From: Hymenobacter psychrophilus
GTDB taxonomy: Bacteria; Bacteroidota; Bacteroidia; Cytophagales; Hymenobacteraceae
Direction of reading: 5' to 3'
Length of the DNA: 59,670 nucleotides
Assembly (NCBI RefSeq): GCF_900107135.1
Contig: NZ_FNOV01000018.1
Span: 1 to 59,670, forward strand
Shown one piece after another: positions 25,311-33,476 of the stretch; the first letter of the stretch is position 1, and every line of letters starts with the position of its first letter. The notes under the pieces are model-generated. The model was not told the DNA's origin. It saw nothing but the letters and a program-made list of their open reading frames with translations, and ran no database searches. The position numbers and the translations under genes are program-made.

Positions 25311-26771
25311 ATGAAGAAACTGTTCCTCTTCTTTCTGCTGTTTAGCTTTGTTTTTAGCCCGGTTTGGGCCGCTGAGCCACCCAAACTCAACGGCCAATGG
25401 GCCGGCCCGCTGAAAGTGCCCGGCGGCGAGCTTAAACTCATCCTCACCATTGTGCCGCTAACAAACGGCAGCTACTACGCGGCCCTCGACTTGCCCCAGC
25501 AGCGCATCAGCCGCATGCCGGCCACGGCCACCGTAAAGGGCACCGATATTACGGTGAGCATTGAACAGGCGGGCAGCCGCTTCGAGGGCAAAATCCTGAA
25601 AAACGGCACCACCCTGCAGGGCACCTGGAGCCAGCCGGGGCTTAAGGGTCCCCTCACGCTCACCCGCCTCAAAGCCACTAAGCCCGCCGCAGTGGCCGGC
25701 AAACCCCGCCTCACACCGCCCTATCGCGAAGAAGAGGTGAGCTTCTATAATAAGGATGCCCAGATCCGGCTGGCCGGCACGCTCACCACGCCTGCCGGGC
25801 CGGGGCCGTTTCCGGCCGTGGTGCTGCTCTCCGACTCGGGCCCGCACGACCGCGACGTGGCCGAGCAGGACTACCGCCTGTTCGGCTCGCTGGCCGACCA
25901 CCTCACCCGTCGCGGCATTGCCGTGCTGCGCTTTGATGACCGGGGCGTGGGCCAGTCGCAGGGCAGCCACTTTAATACTACTACCGCCGATGTAGTGAGC
26001 GACGCGCAGGCGGCGCTGGTGTTTCTGCGCAGCCGCCGCTTGTTTGATGCGCGCTACCTGGGGCTGCTGGGGCACGGCGAGGGCGCCAATGTGGCGCTGC
26101 TGGCCGCGGCTGAGTCCGGCCCGGCGGCTCCGGCCTTTGTGGTGGCGCTGGCGCCCTACGGGGTGCCGGGCCGTTCCATCATTCAGCGGCAGCAGCTGGA
26201 GATTCTGCGTCTCATCGGTTCGAATCCGGCGCAGGTGAAGGCAGCGCTGGCGCTCAACCAGGAGATGATCAGTATCATCCGCCAGACGCCCAACGACAAC
26301 CAGGCCCGCGGCAAGGTGGCCGGGCTGCTCCGCTTCAACAACACCGACCTCGACCCGCACATGGCCCGCGCCCGCGCCGTGCAGCTAACCTCGCCCTGGT
26401 CGCGCTACTTCCTCGATTTTGATCCTACCCGAACGCTCGGGCAGGTAGCGTGCCCGGTGCTGCTGCTCAGCGGCGCCGACGATTTGCAGGTGGCGGCTAA
26501 CCAAAACCAGACGCCGCTGCGCAAGGGCCTGAAGAGTACGCTGGTTACCAGCCGGCGGCTGGCGGGCGTCAATCATTGGTTTCAGCCCGAAATGAAGGAC
26601 TGGCCGGTGGTAAACGGGGAGCAGCAACCGGTCTTCTCCCCCAAAGCACTGACCGAAATCCGGGAGTGGATTTTCAAGCATACGGAGCGCCCCAAGCCTG
26701 CTCCTACCACCGACGATCCGCCCAAAAAACAGCTGGTAAAAGGCAGCAGCAGCGGTAAAATGAGTCGGTGA
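25311..26771 (+). CDS. Secreted alpha/beta-hydrolase fold protein lacking the nucleophile Ser
   Basis: 486 residues. Signal peptide MKKLFLFFLLFSFVFSPVWA. N-terminal small beta domain (residues 25-125; NGQWAGPL, LKLILTIV, GTWSQPG), then an alpha/beta-hydrolase domain of the prolyl-oligopeptidase/dienelactone type (VVLLSDSGPHDRD, RGIAVLRFDDRGVGQS). The nucleophile elbow reads GLLGHGEGAN with Gly256 (GGC, 26076-26078) where the family has Ser (GHSEG). Acid Asp390 or 391 (SGADDLQ) and His422 (GVNHWF) are kept. A Lys-rich tail follows. May be non-hydrolytic or use another nucleophile. The ATG follows a nested inverted repeat. Confidence 0.88.
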   Translation: MKKLFLFFLLFSFVFSPVWAAEPPKLNGQWAGPLKVPGGELKLILTIVPLTNGSYYAALDLPQQRISRMPATATVKGTDITVSIEQAGSRFEGKILKNGTTLQGTWSQPGLKGPLTLTRLKATKPAAVAGKPRLTPPYREEEVSFYNKDAQIRLAGTLTTPAGPGPFPAVVLLSDSGPHDRDVAEQDYRLFGSLADHLTRRGIAVLRFDDRGVGQSQGSHFNTTTADVVSDAQAALVFLRSRRLFDARYLGLLGHGEGANVALLAAAESGPAAPAFVVALAPYGVPGRSIIQRQQLEILRLIGSNPAQVKAALALNQEMISIIRQTPNDNQARGKVAGLLRFNNTDLDPHMARARAVQLTSPWSRYFLDFDPTRTLGQVACPVLLLSGADDLQVAANQNQTPLRKGLKSTLVTSRRLAGVNHWFQPEMKDWPVVNGEQQPVFSPKALTEIREWIFKHTERPKPAPTTDDPPKKQLVKGSSSGKMSR

Positions 26772-26779
26772 GACTTGCT

Positions 26780-28075
26780 CTAAGCAGCTTCTTGCTCCTT
26801 CACCGGGGTCATGTCCAGTCGGCGGAGTTTGTCGGCTTTCAGGGCCGTCAGGCCTACGACTACCAGGGTCATCGTGCCACCGAACACCACTGAGGCCACC
26901 GTGCCCATCAGCTTGGCCACCGCCCCCGACTCGAAGGAGCCGATTTCGTTGGATGAGCCGATGAAGATGTTGTTGACGGCCGACACACGGCCCTTAATGT
27001 GCTCGGGCGTGAAGGTGTGCAGCAGCGTGGAACGCACAATGACGGATACTGAATCGAAAACGCCGGTGAAGAACAGCAGCAGCAGCGAGAGCCAGATGTT
27101 GGTGGACAGCGCGAAGCCAATGGTAGCCACCCCAAACCCGGCCACGGCCCACAGCAGCTTGCGGCCGGCGTGGCGGCGTAGCGGAAAGTAGGTGAGCAGC
27201 GTGGCCATGAGCACCGAGCCCACGGCCGGGGCGGCCTCCAGATGGCCCAGCCCGTCGGCCCCCACTTTCAGAATATCGACCGCAAACACCGGCAGCAGCG
27301 CTACTGCGCCCCCAAAGAGCACGGCAAACAGATCGAGCGAAATAGCGGCCAGAATGAGCTGGTTGCTCCAGATGAAGCGAATGCCGCTGAGCACGCTGGT
27401 TTTCAGGTCTTCCTTGGCGCCCACCAGTGCGGGCAGCGGCCGGGGTGCAATGCTGGCAAACAGCCCCAGCGCCACCACCAGCAGTACCGTAGCCGTCAGG
27501 TAGGCGTTGGCAATGCCCAGGTGGGCAATCAGGTAGCCCCCAATGGCGGGGCCGACCACCGAGGCAGCCTGCCAGGTGGTGCTGTTCCAGGTGATGGCGT
27601 TGGCCAGGTGCTGGCGGCCGGGGGGCAGCAGCTGGGGCATGAACGAAAACGCCGCCGGCCCCATAAAGCCGCGGGCAATGCCGCTGATGAAGATAACGGC
27701 GTAGAGCGGCAGCGTGTAGAACGCATTGCGGGCCAGCAGTAGTAGCCCGGCTGGCGAGGCCAGCACCCACAGTGTGGCCGCGCACAGCAGCAGGCCCGCT
27801 ACGGTGGCCACGATGATATTTTTGCGGTTCACCGAGTCGGCCACGTGGCCGGCATAGAGCGACACGCCGATGCTGGGCACCGCCTCGGCCAGCCCAATCA
27901 GGCCCAGGGCCAGCGGGTCGTTGGTGAGCTTGAAAATCTGCCAGCCGATAACCAAACCCATAATGCGGGTGGCCAGCGTGAGACTGATGCGGGCCAGCAG
28001 GTAGCGGCGAAAATCCGGCAGCCGTAGCGCGGCGTAGGGGTCGTGCCAGGGGGCAGCGGAAGCAGGGGAGGGCAT
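26780..28075 (-). CDS. MFS transporter, EntS-like (MFS_3)
   Basis: 431 residues with about twelve membrane helices. The start LRLPDFRRYLLARISLTLATRIMGLVIGWQ is typical of the MFS_3 group (enterobactin exporter-like), and the loop after helix 2 reads AGHVADSVNRKNII, the MFS motif A position. Proton-driven efflux across the inner membrane is expected; substrate unknown. TACCTTTG on the minus strand at 28107-28114 is a likely -7 box. It converges with the hydrolase gene, stops only 8 bases apart. Confidence 0.88.
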   Translation of the reverse strand: MPSPASAAPWHDPYAALRLPDFRRYLLARISLTLATRIMGLVIGWQIFKLTNDPLALGLIGLAEAVPSIGVSLYAGHVADSVNRKNIIVATVAGLLLCAATLWVLASPAGLLLLARNAFYTLPLYAVIFISGIARGFMGPAAFSFMPQLLPPGRQHLANAITWNSTTWQAASVVGPAIGGYLIAHLGIANAYLTATVLLVVALGLFASIAPRPLPALVGAKEDLKTSVLSGIRFIWSNQLILAAISLDLFAVLFGGAVALLPVFAVDILKVGADGLGHLEAAPAVGSVLMATLLTYFPLRRHAGRKLLWAVAGFGVATIGFALSTNIWLSLLLLFFTGVFDSVSVIVRSTLLHTFTPEHIKGRVSAVNNIFIGSSNEIGSFESGAVAKLMGTVASVVFGGTMTLVVVGLTALKADKLRRLDMTPVKEQEAA

Positions 28076-28106
28076 AAGGTGAAGGACCGGAAAAGTGGCC
28101 GCCCGG

Positions 28107-28114
28107 CAAAGGTA
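28107..28114 (-). promoter_or_regulatory. -7 box of the MFS gene
   Basis: Minus strand TACCTTTG, a perfect match to TAnnTTTG, 32 bases before the ATG. The -33 element is not clear. Confidence 0.45.
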
Positions 28115-28265
28115 AGCGCGTGGTTTGGTTGCGCAGGAACTACGGGGTAGCAGTCGGCGCGGCCCACCGGGTTACCGCACTGGCTGGAGTGGCAAGCTGA
28201 AATCGGCCGGGAGCCGTATATCTTGGCTACTTAAATCCGTTTACGGGCTTTACCTCTTCCCTCCA

Positions 28266-28841
28266 ATGCGTAACTATCCCCTTATCCCTGGCCTGCTGCT
28301 GGCGGCGGGCTTGCTGCTGGCCCCCGGCCTTGCTGCCCATGCCCAAACCACCCCCGAGGCCTACCCAGCCGCTACCCAACTTAAAGATGGAGCCTTTCGG
28401 CGCGGCAGCCAGACTTACCGGCTGCTCGGGGGCCAGGAAACCCGGCTCACCGAAACCCTGCCGCTCAGCAACGGCTTCGAACTGCGCCCCGATGGCCGCC
28501 TGATCCGCAACGGCGTTACCCGCCAGCTGCTCCAGAACGGGCAGGCCGTAACCATGGAAGGCAACGTGGTGCTGCTGCGCGACGATATGCTCACGCCCGC
28601 CGCCATTGCCCGCGCCGACAAGGTGGCTACGGGCGGCAGCACTACTACCGTCACGATTCCAACTACGGCCAACCTGGCGGCGCTGGTACCGCAGCTCGAG
28701 CGCGCTGCCAGCCGTTTTGCGCAGCTGCAGCAGCTCACGGCGCTATTGGAGCAGCGCACTGCCGCCCTGGCGGGAGGCACCACTCCCGCCCCCGGCCTGG
28801 AGAAGGAAATTCAGGCGCTCAGCACCCAGCTAAGCCGCTAA
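28266..28841 (+). CDS. Secreted protein with DUF6799-like domain
   Basis: 191 residues from the ATG at 28266. Signal peptide to about residue 24 (GLAAHAQTT). The middle (residues 38-100) shows the DUF6799-type pattern of short glycine-ended strands: KDGAFRRGSQTYRL, LPLSNGFELRPDGRLIRNG, LLQNGQAVTMEGNVVLL. The C-terminal third is a predicted helix with heptad leucines (LVPQLERAASRFAQLQQLTALLEQ), so a coiled coil is likely. Function unknown; periplasmic or surface. Confidence 0.75.
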   Translation: MRNYPLIPGLLLAAGLLLAPGLAAHAQTTPEAYPAATQLKDGAFRRGSQTYRLLGGQETRLTETLPLSNGFELRPDGRLIRNGVTRQLLQNGQAVTMEGNVVLLRDDMLTPAAIARADKVATGGSTTTVTIPTTANLAALVPQLERAASRFAQLQQLTALLEQRTAALAGGTTPAPGLEKEIQALSTQLSR

Positions 28842-29055
28842 CAGTACCGCTGAGCATTCAAATTCGTGGGCTTCCGGGCTTTGCCTCCTGCCAGGGAGAG
28901 TGAGGTCGGGAAGCCCTGCTGGTGTTGGATTTAGCGGGAAACCGGAAGCGCGGACAGCGTTGGTGGCAGCCGGTGGAGCACCAGAATATGGCCGCCGGAC
29001 AATACGGTAGTATGAGTGGAGTAGAAAATATTTTGGCATTTTCGGCAGTGGGCCG

Positions 29056-29086
29056 TTGTGAATGGCGGAGCGGTTCTTTACATTTG
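29056..29086 (+). promoter_or_regulatory. Promoter of the ECF sigma factor
   Basis: TTG at 29056-29058, 20 bases, TACATTTG at 29079-29086. The remaining 28842-29055 holds only a weak 8-bp stem (GGGCTTCC / GGAAGCCC) near 28867-28917. Confidence 0.55.
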
Positions 29087-29196
29087 GTTTCTGCCGGTTC
29101 TTCATCCGTCCTTCACCGGCCCCTTTTTCTCCCCCAGCTGCGGTCTATGGTGTAAAGCTCTACGTTTTAAGTTTTTTCGTAGTCTTTATCAATCCC

Positions 29197-29841
29197 ATGG
29201 CCTTTATGGACACCCCGCAGCCGAGCGATTCCGCGCTCATTTCCCTCTACATTGCTGGTCAGGAAGGTGCTTTCGCCCAACTGCTGGAGCGGCATAAAGG
29301 CCGTGTATTCACCACTATCCAACTGATAGTGCGCGACCCCGACACGGCCGAAGACCTGTTGCAGGATACTTTCATCAAAGCCATTCATACCCTCAAAAGC
29401 GGGCGCTATAACGAGGAGGGAAAGTTTTCTTCCTGGATCTGCCGTATCGCCCACAATATGGCTATCGACAGCTTCCGGCGCGAAAAACGTAGCCCTTTGG
29501 TGGCGCTCGACACAACAAGTCACCACTTCAATTCGTTGTCGTTGGCAGAAGAAGGTACCGACTCCATGCTCACCCGGGAAGAAACCCACGAGCGGCTGCG
29601 GGGCCTGATTCAGGAGCTGCCCGCCGCGCAAAAGGAGGTGTTGCTCATGCGCCATTACGGCGATATGAGCTTCCAGGAAATTGCCGATGCAACGGGGGTC
29701 AGCATTAATACGGCGCTGGGGCGGATGCGCTATGCGCTGATCAACCTGCGGAAAAAAATGGCCGCGCAACCTGTTTTCTATGATCAAAATCTTTACCCAA
29801 GAGACCCTGCTCCGGTACGTGTACAACGAGTTACCGGCTGA
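29197..29841 (+). CDS. ECF-type RNA polymerase sigma factor
   Basis: 214 residues from the ATG at 29197 (MAFMDTPQPSDS); the ATG at 29206 is equally plausible. Region 2 runs from about residue 14 (ISLYIAGQEGAFAQLLERHKGRVF) through DTAEDLLQDTFIKAIHTL to KFSSWICRIAHNMAIDSFRREKR. Region 4 contains LPAAQKEVLLMRHYGDMSFQEIADATGVSINTALGRMRYA (split here by position: about residues 140-180), the helix-turn-helix that reads the -35 element. It overlaps the next small gene by 62 bases in another frame, the usual layout for a sigma factor and its regulator. Confidence 0.93.
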   Translation: MAFMDTPQPSDSALISLYIAGQEGAFAQLLERHKGRVFTTIQLIVRDPDTAEDLLQDTFIKAIHTLKSGRYNEEGKFSSWICRIAHNMAIDSFRREKRSPLVALDTTSHHFNSLSLAEEGTDSMLTREETHERLRGLIQELPAAQKEVLLMRHYGDMSFQEIADATGVSINTALGRMRYALINLRKKMAAQPVFYDQNLYPRDPAPVRVQRVTG

Positions 29842-30010
29842 TGAGCAGCGCGACGTAGAGCAGGCCCTGCTCCACGACTCCGAACTGGCGGCGACCTGCG
29901 CCGACCTGCTGCTGGCCCAAAGCAGCCTCGACGGCCTACGCACCGCGCCTTCGGCCCGCACTACCGAAACGATTTTGCAGTACTCCCGCACGTTTCCGCA
30001 GCTAAAATAA
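29780..30010 (+). CDS. Small protein overlapping the sigma gene, putative regulator
   Basis: 76 residues, MIKIFTQETLLRYVYNELPA at the start. It begins inside the sigma gene (62-base overlap) and is translated in a different frame. Helical and acidic: NELPADEQRDVEQALLHDSEL looks like the N-terminal helices of anti-sigma/zinc-finger-like regulators, but I see no Cys/His metal site apart from one Cys and no membrane helix. Translational coupling to the sigma factor is likely. Anti-sigma role is inferred only from position and helix pattern. Confidence 0.72.
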   Translation: MIKIFTQETLLRYVYNELPADEQRDVEQALLHDSELAATCADLLLAQSSLDGLRTAPSARTTETILQYSRTFPQLK

Positions 30011-30132
30011 GCTTCCGCATTCTGCCCCGCCGGTCCTTGCCGCGCTGCTGCCCTCACCGGCCGTGGCGCGGCTTTTTAGGTTTTGAGAGCTGCCGGAGCG
30101 GTAGTTTTCAGGTTTCTTCGTAATGTTGCCCC

Positions 30133-30834
30133 ATGCGCAAAGCCGAGCGGTACCGCCATTTCACCGACTACTTCACCACGCACTTTCCGGAGCCGGAAAC
30201 CGAGCTGTCTTTTGCCAACCCCTACGAGCTGTTAGTGGCCGTAGTGCTCAGCGCCCAATGCACCGATAAGCGCGTGAACTTGGTGACGCCCGCACTACTG
30301 GCGCAGTTCCCGACGCCCGCGCACCTGGCTGCCGCTACGCCCGACGATATTTTTCCGTTCATCCGTAGCATCTCCTACCCTAATAACAAGGCCAAGCACC
30401 TGGCGGGACTGGGGCGGATGCTGGCGCAGGAGTTCGAGGGGGAAGTGCCTGCAACCATTGAGGAGCTGCAGCGGCTGCCTGGCGTGGGCCGTAAAACGGC
30501 CAATGTCATCGTATCGGTAGTATATAACCAGCCGGCTATGGCCGTCGATACGCACGTTTTTCGGGTGTCGCACCGGCTGGGGCTGGTGCCCAAAACGGCT
30601 ACTACGCCGCTGGCTGTAGAGAAAGAGCTAGTGCGGCACATCCCCGAAAGCCTGATTCCAAAGGCCCATCATTGGCTGATTCTGCACGGCCGCTACGTCT
30701 GCGTGGCCCGGCAGCCGAAATGCGCCCAATGCCCGCTTACTGGCTGGTGCAAGTACTACGACGAGGTGGTCAGCAAGCAGGAAGTAGTTCCCATAAAATC
30801 GGTCCTCAAATCGCCTAAAAGCAATATTGAGTAA
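30133..30834 (+). CDS. nth: Endonuclease III (DNA glycosylase/AP lyase)
   Basis: 233 residues. Removes oxidised pyrimidines and nicks abasic sites in base-excision repair. Helix-hairpin-helix LPGVGRKTANVIV at residues 115-127 with catalytic Lys121, catalytic Asp139 in VDTHVFRVSHRLG, and four iron-sulfur Cys (190, 197, 200, 206; spacing C-x6-C-x2-C-x5-C). About 20 residues longer than E. coli Nth at the C-terminus, ending in a basic tail. TAATGTTG at 30121-30128, four bases before the ATG, could be a -7 box, which would make the transcript leaderless. Confidence 0.97.
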   Translation: MRKAERYRHFTDYFTTHFPEPETELSFANPYELLVAVVLSAQCTDKRVNLVTPALLAQFPTPAHLAAATPDDIFPFIRSISYPNNKAKHLAGLGRMLAQEFEGEVPATIEELQRLPGVGRKTANVIVSVVYNQPAMAVDTHVFRVSHRLGLVPKTATTPLAVEKELVRHIPESLIPKAHHWLILHGRYVCVARQPKCAQCPLTGWCKYYDEVVSKQEVVPIKSVLKSPKSNIE

Positions 30835-30881
30835 GATTCAGGTATAACAAAGTAAATAACTAGTCCTAGAAAGTATATGGG

Positions 30882-32114
30882 TCAGGTTGTTCGTTCAGCA
30901 GCTTGCTCTAGAATATATTGCATCCCTTTTCCTATCTGCTGGCGGTCGAATTCGGCGGCAGCCAGCTTTTGGCCCCTGATCCCGGCCTCCCGTAGCTGCG
31001 CCGGCTGGGCCAGTAGTTCTGTAAGAAGTTGGGCCAGGGCCGGCGCATCGTTGGCAGGCGAGTACCAGCCGCAGCCGTGGCGCTCCACCCACTCCCGCGT
31101 CCAGCCCGAATTGGTCACGATAACCGGGGTGCCCACGGCGAGGCTATCGTAGAACTTGGCCGGCGAGTTGGAATCGAGCACCAGCAGGCCCAGGAAGGGT
31201 GCCACCGACACTTCGGCCAGCCGAAACCAGCTGAACACCGCATGGCGCGGCTGCGGCGCAACCACCCGGATAGCGGAGCAACGCCGGGCGGCGGCGGCCA
31301 GCTCATTGGCATAAAAACCCAGGCCCATAAACAGCCACACCACATCAGGCTGGGTGGCGGCCAGCGCCTCGGCCGCCGCCAGCAGCAGCGGAATGGCATT
31401 GGCCCGCCCAAACGTGCCGGCGTACAGAATTACCCGCTTGCCCTCCAGCTGCTGTTCGCGGCGTAGTGCCGCTACAGCCGCGTCGGTGGCGCGGGCGGCC
31501 AGCTCCAGGTCGGTGCCGTTGAGGCTGGTGTGCACTTTGGCCGGATCGAAGGGCCAGCGCGAGCCGGCGGCCTGGCCAATGTGGCGCACGTGGCGGCTCA
31601 TATCGGGCGAGAGCGTAACGATGGCCCGGGCCTGCTGGTAGAGCCGGCCTTCGAGGCGGTAGAGGGCCCGGCGGGCCAGCGGGCTAGGTACGGCGCCCAT
31701 GGCAATCGGGAATTCGGGCCACAAATCCTGCACCTCAAATACCCACGGCACCCGCCGCCACCGCGCCACCTGCGCCGCGGCCCAGGCGGCCGTAAGCGGC
31801 GTGCTGATGCCCCAGATAACGTCGGGCTTGTCTATGCGCAACCCCTCGCGCACAGCGTAGGCGGCGTACTGCGCGAAGGCCAGCCCGCGCCGGGCCACTC
31901 CCATATGGTTCTCGTAGGCAATGTCAGCGGCGTGTAACTCTACACCGGGCGGTACCCACGGAAACTCGTGCGTCAGGCGCTGGGGCTCCCAGGTGCGGGT
32001 GCTGATGAGCGTGATGCGGTGCGTTTGGGCCAGCTGGGCCAGCAACGAGTAGTGCCGGCTGGTAGCCGGACAGTCGGGGTTGGTGTGGTACTGGCTGAAA
32101 ACGGCAATGTGCAT
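30882..32114 (-). CDS. Glycosyltransferase family 4 (WbuB-like)
   Basis: 410 residues from the ATG at 32114 (MHIAVFSQYHTNPDCPATSR). GT-B fold: N-terminal domain with VFSQYHTN, TLISTRTW and WVFEVQDLWPE (about residues 140-150), a feature of WbuB/WcaI-like transferases; C-terminal domain with VILYAGTFGRANAIPLLLAA, and APFLGLLVLDSNSPAKFYDSLAVGTPVIV, the nucleotide-sugar site (written here over two separate motifs, FLGLLVLDSNSPAKF and YDSLAVGTPVIV). It transfers a sugar from a nucleotide donor to a lipid or glycan in envelope polysaccharide synthesis. A heptad repeat (32122-32152) lies 7 bases before its start. Confidence 0.85.
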   Translation of the reverse strand: MHIAVFSQYHTNPDCPATSRHYSLLAQLAQTHRITLISTRTWEPQRLTHEFPWVPPGVELHAADIAYENHMGVARRGLAFAQYAAYAVREGLRIDKPDVIWGISTPLTAAWAAAQVARWRRVPWVFEVQDLWPEFPIAMGAVPSPLARRALYRLEGRLYQQARAIVTLSPDMSRHVRHIGQAAGSRWPFDPAKVHTSLNGTDLELAARATDAAVAALRREQQLEGKRVILYAGTFGRANAIPLLLAAAEALAATQPDVVWLFMGLGFYANELAAAARRCSAIRVVAPQPRHAVFSWFRLAEVSVAPFLGLLVLDSNSPAKFYDSLAVGTPVIVTNSGWTREWVERHGCGWYSPANDAPALAQLLTELLAQPAQLREAGIRGQKLAAAEFDRQQIGKGMQYILEQAAERTT

Positions 32115-32121
32115 GGGTTGA

Positions 32122-32152
32122 GCTGTTGGCCCGTAGCGACTAGCTGATAGCT
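32122..32152 (+). repeat. Heptad-period 31-base element, copy 1
   Basis: GCTGTTG, GCCCGTA, GCGACTA, GCTGATA, GCT, then TTT. Period exactly 7. Same design as copies at 40860, 44490, 45011 and 53805. Confidence 0.75.
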
Positions 32153-32164
32153 TTTCTGCTGGCA

Positions 32165-32276
32165 AAAGAACGTCATTCAGCGCCAAGCGAAGAACCCCGC
32201 GGGTAATGGTAACCTGATGGGTAGATTACGATTGCCCGCGAGATTTTTCGCTTCGCGCTGAATGACGTTCTTTTTA
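32165..32276. repeat. GAACGTCATTCAG palindromic element, copy 1
   Basis: Imperfect inverted repeat with arms of about 50 bases (left 32165-32215, right 32222-32276), both starting AAAGAACGTCATTCAGCGC and continuing AAGCGAA and CGCGGG. Shares its outer and inner blocks with the perfect palindrome at 41510-41612. It fills the gap between gmhA and the glycosyltransferase gene. Confidence 0.8.
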
Positions 32277-32894
32277 CCTTGTCCCCCCGTCGCCGGAGGC
32301 TGGCTCGGCGACCAACTGCTCAATCAGCAAAATCATGATGTGAATGGCCTTTATGTGGATTTCCTGAATCCGGTCGGCGTAGCCGGTGTGCGGGGGGCGG
32401 ATTTCCACGTCGCTCAGGTTGGCCAGCAGGCCGCCATCTTTGCCCGTGAGGCTCACTACGCGCATCCCGGCGGCGCGGGCAGCTTCGGCGGCGCGCAGAA
32501 TGTTGGGCGAGTTACCGCTGGTGCTGATGGCCAGCAGCACATCGCCCGGCCGGCCCAGAGCCTCTACGTAGCGGCTGAACACGTACTCGTAGCCGAAATC
32601 GTTGGCTACGCAGCTCATGTGCGAGGCTTCGGTGAGGGCAATAGCCGCCAGGGCAGGACGGTTCTGGCGGTAGCGGCCGGTCAGTTCTTCGGCAAAGTGC
32701 TGGGCGTCGCAGAGTGAGCCACCGTTGCCGCAGGTCAGGATTTTACCACCCTGCCGTAGCGAATCAGCCATGAGGCGGGCGGCCTGCTCGATGGCGGCTA
32801 GGTTGGCCGGGTTCTGTACGAACTGCGTCAGTACAGTCTGCGCCTCGGTTAGCTCGGCGCGAATTTGCTCGGTAAGCGAAAGGGGAGGAGTCAC
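32274..32894 (-). CDS. gmhA: SIS-domain sedoheptulose-7-phosphate isomerase
   Basis: 206 residues, one SIS domain. Converts sedoheptulose-7-phosphate to D-glycero-D-manno-heptose-7-phosphate, the first step to ADP-heptose for lipopolysaccharide core. Motifs: TCGNGGSLCDAQHFAEELTG (about residues 54-73) with the phosphate-binding GNGGS, DFGYEYVFSR, ISTSGNSPNI (second phosphate loop) and a late EIHIKAIHIMI with the metal/catalytic His and Glu. Preceded by a membrane protein gene 11 bases away and followed by a glycosyltransferase, which fits an envelope sugar cluster. Confidence 0.93.
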   Translation of the reverse strand: MTPPLSLTEQIRAELTEAQTVLTQFVQNPANLAAIEQAARLMADSLRQGGKILTCGNGGSLCDAQHFAEELTGRYRQNRPALAAIALTEASHMSCVANDFGYEYVFSRYVEALGRPGDVLLAISTSGNSPNILRAAEAARAAGMRVVSLTGKDGGLLANLSDVEIRPPHTGYADRIQEIHIKAIHIMILLIEQLVAEPASGDGGTR

Positions 32895-32905
32895 GAAAAC
32901 GGGGC

Positions 32906-33346
32906 TTACAACGGCCGGGAGCTGCCATCGGCGGGCGGAATGATGGAATCGGGCTGCTGCAACGGGGCGTTGCTCAGGCCGGGGTCCGACTGCGGGTAGA
33001 GCGACTGATCGGGGTAGGTGGTAACGCCGGTGCGGGGCGAAACAGGTGGGCGCTCAGCGGCCCGCTGCTGCTCCATCTGCTGGTCGTAGAGGCGGGCCTT
33101 CAACTCATTGATTTTGCGCTCTGAGGCTGCCATTTCACGGCGTAGCAAGGTGCTATCGAGGTTTTCGGTGATTAAGTGCAGGCCCAGCAATACCACGGCT
33201 ACTACCAGCAGCGTGTAGTAGAGGCTTTCTGCCGAGCCAGCCATGCCCACGAAGCTGGCCTGCACCGAGGGCAGTAGCAGCACCAGCAGCGCCAGCACCA
33301 GGAAAACCATGACCAGAATCGTAACCAGACGTTTAAGAGCAAGCAT
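32906..33346 (-). CDS. Small membrane protein with coiled coil
   Basis: 146 residues. Two membrane helices (about residues 7-28 and 42-60), then a charged helix with heptad pattern (LRREMAASERKINELKARLYDQQMEQQRAA is split by eye at residues 68-97), then a Pro/Ser/Asp-rich tail without structure. Looks like a bitopic or hairpin inner-membrane protein with a cytoplasmic or periplasmic coiled coil. It starts 11 bases upstream of gmhA and is probably in the same transcript. No family recognised. Confidence 0.75.
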   Translation of the reverse strand: MLALKRLVTILVMVFLVLALLVLLLPSVQASFVGMAGSAESLYYTLLVVAVVLLGLHLITENLDSTLLRREMAASERKINELKARLYDQQMEQQRAAERPPVSPRTGVTTYPDQSLYPQSDPGLSNAPLQQPDSIIPPADGSSRPL

Positions 33347-33476
33347 ATCAGAAAGGTAAAGCAGGAGGGGAAAATAGCCTATTCATACGGTTAAACCGAA
33401 TAGGCGGACTAAATATAGTACTTTACAAATAGGCAGCGTGAATCCATAGTTCAGCTTAAGCGCGTATTGCGGGCCC

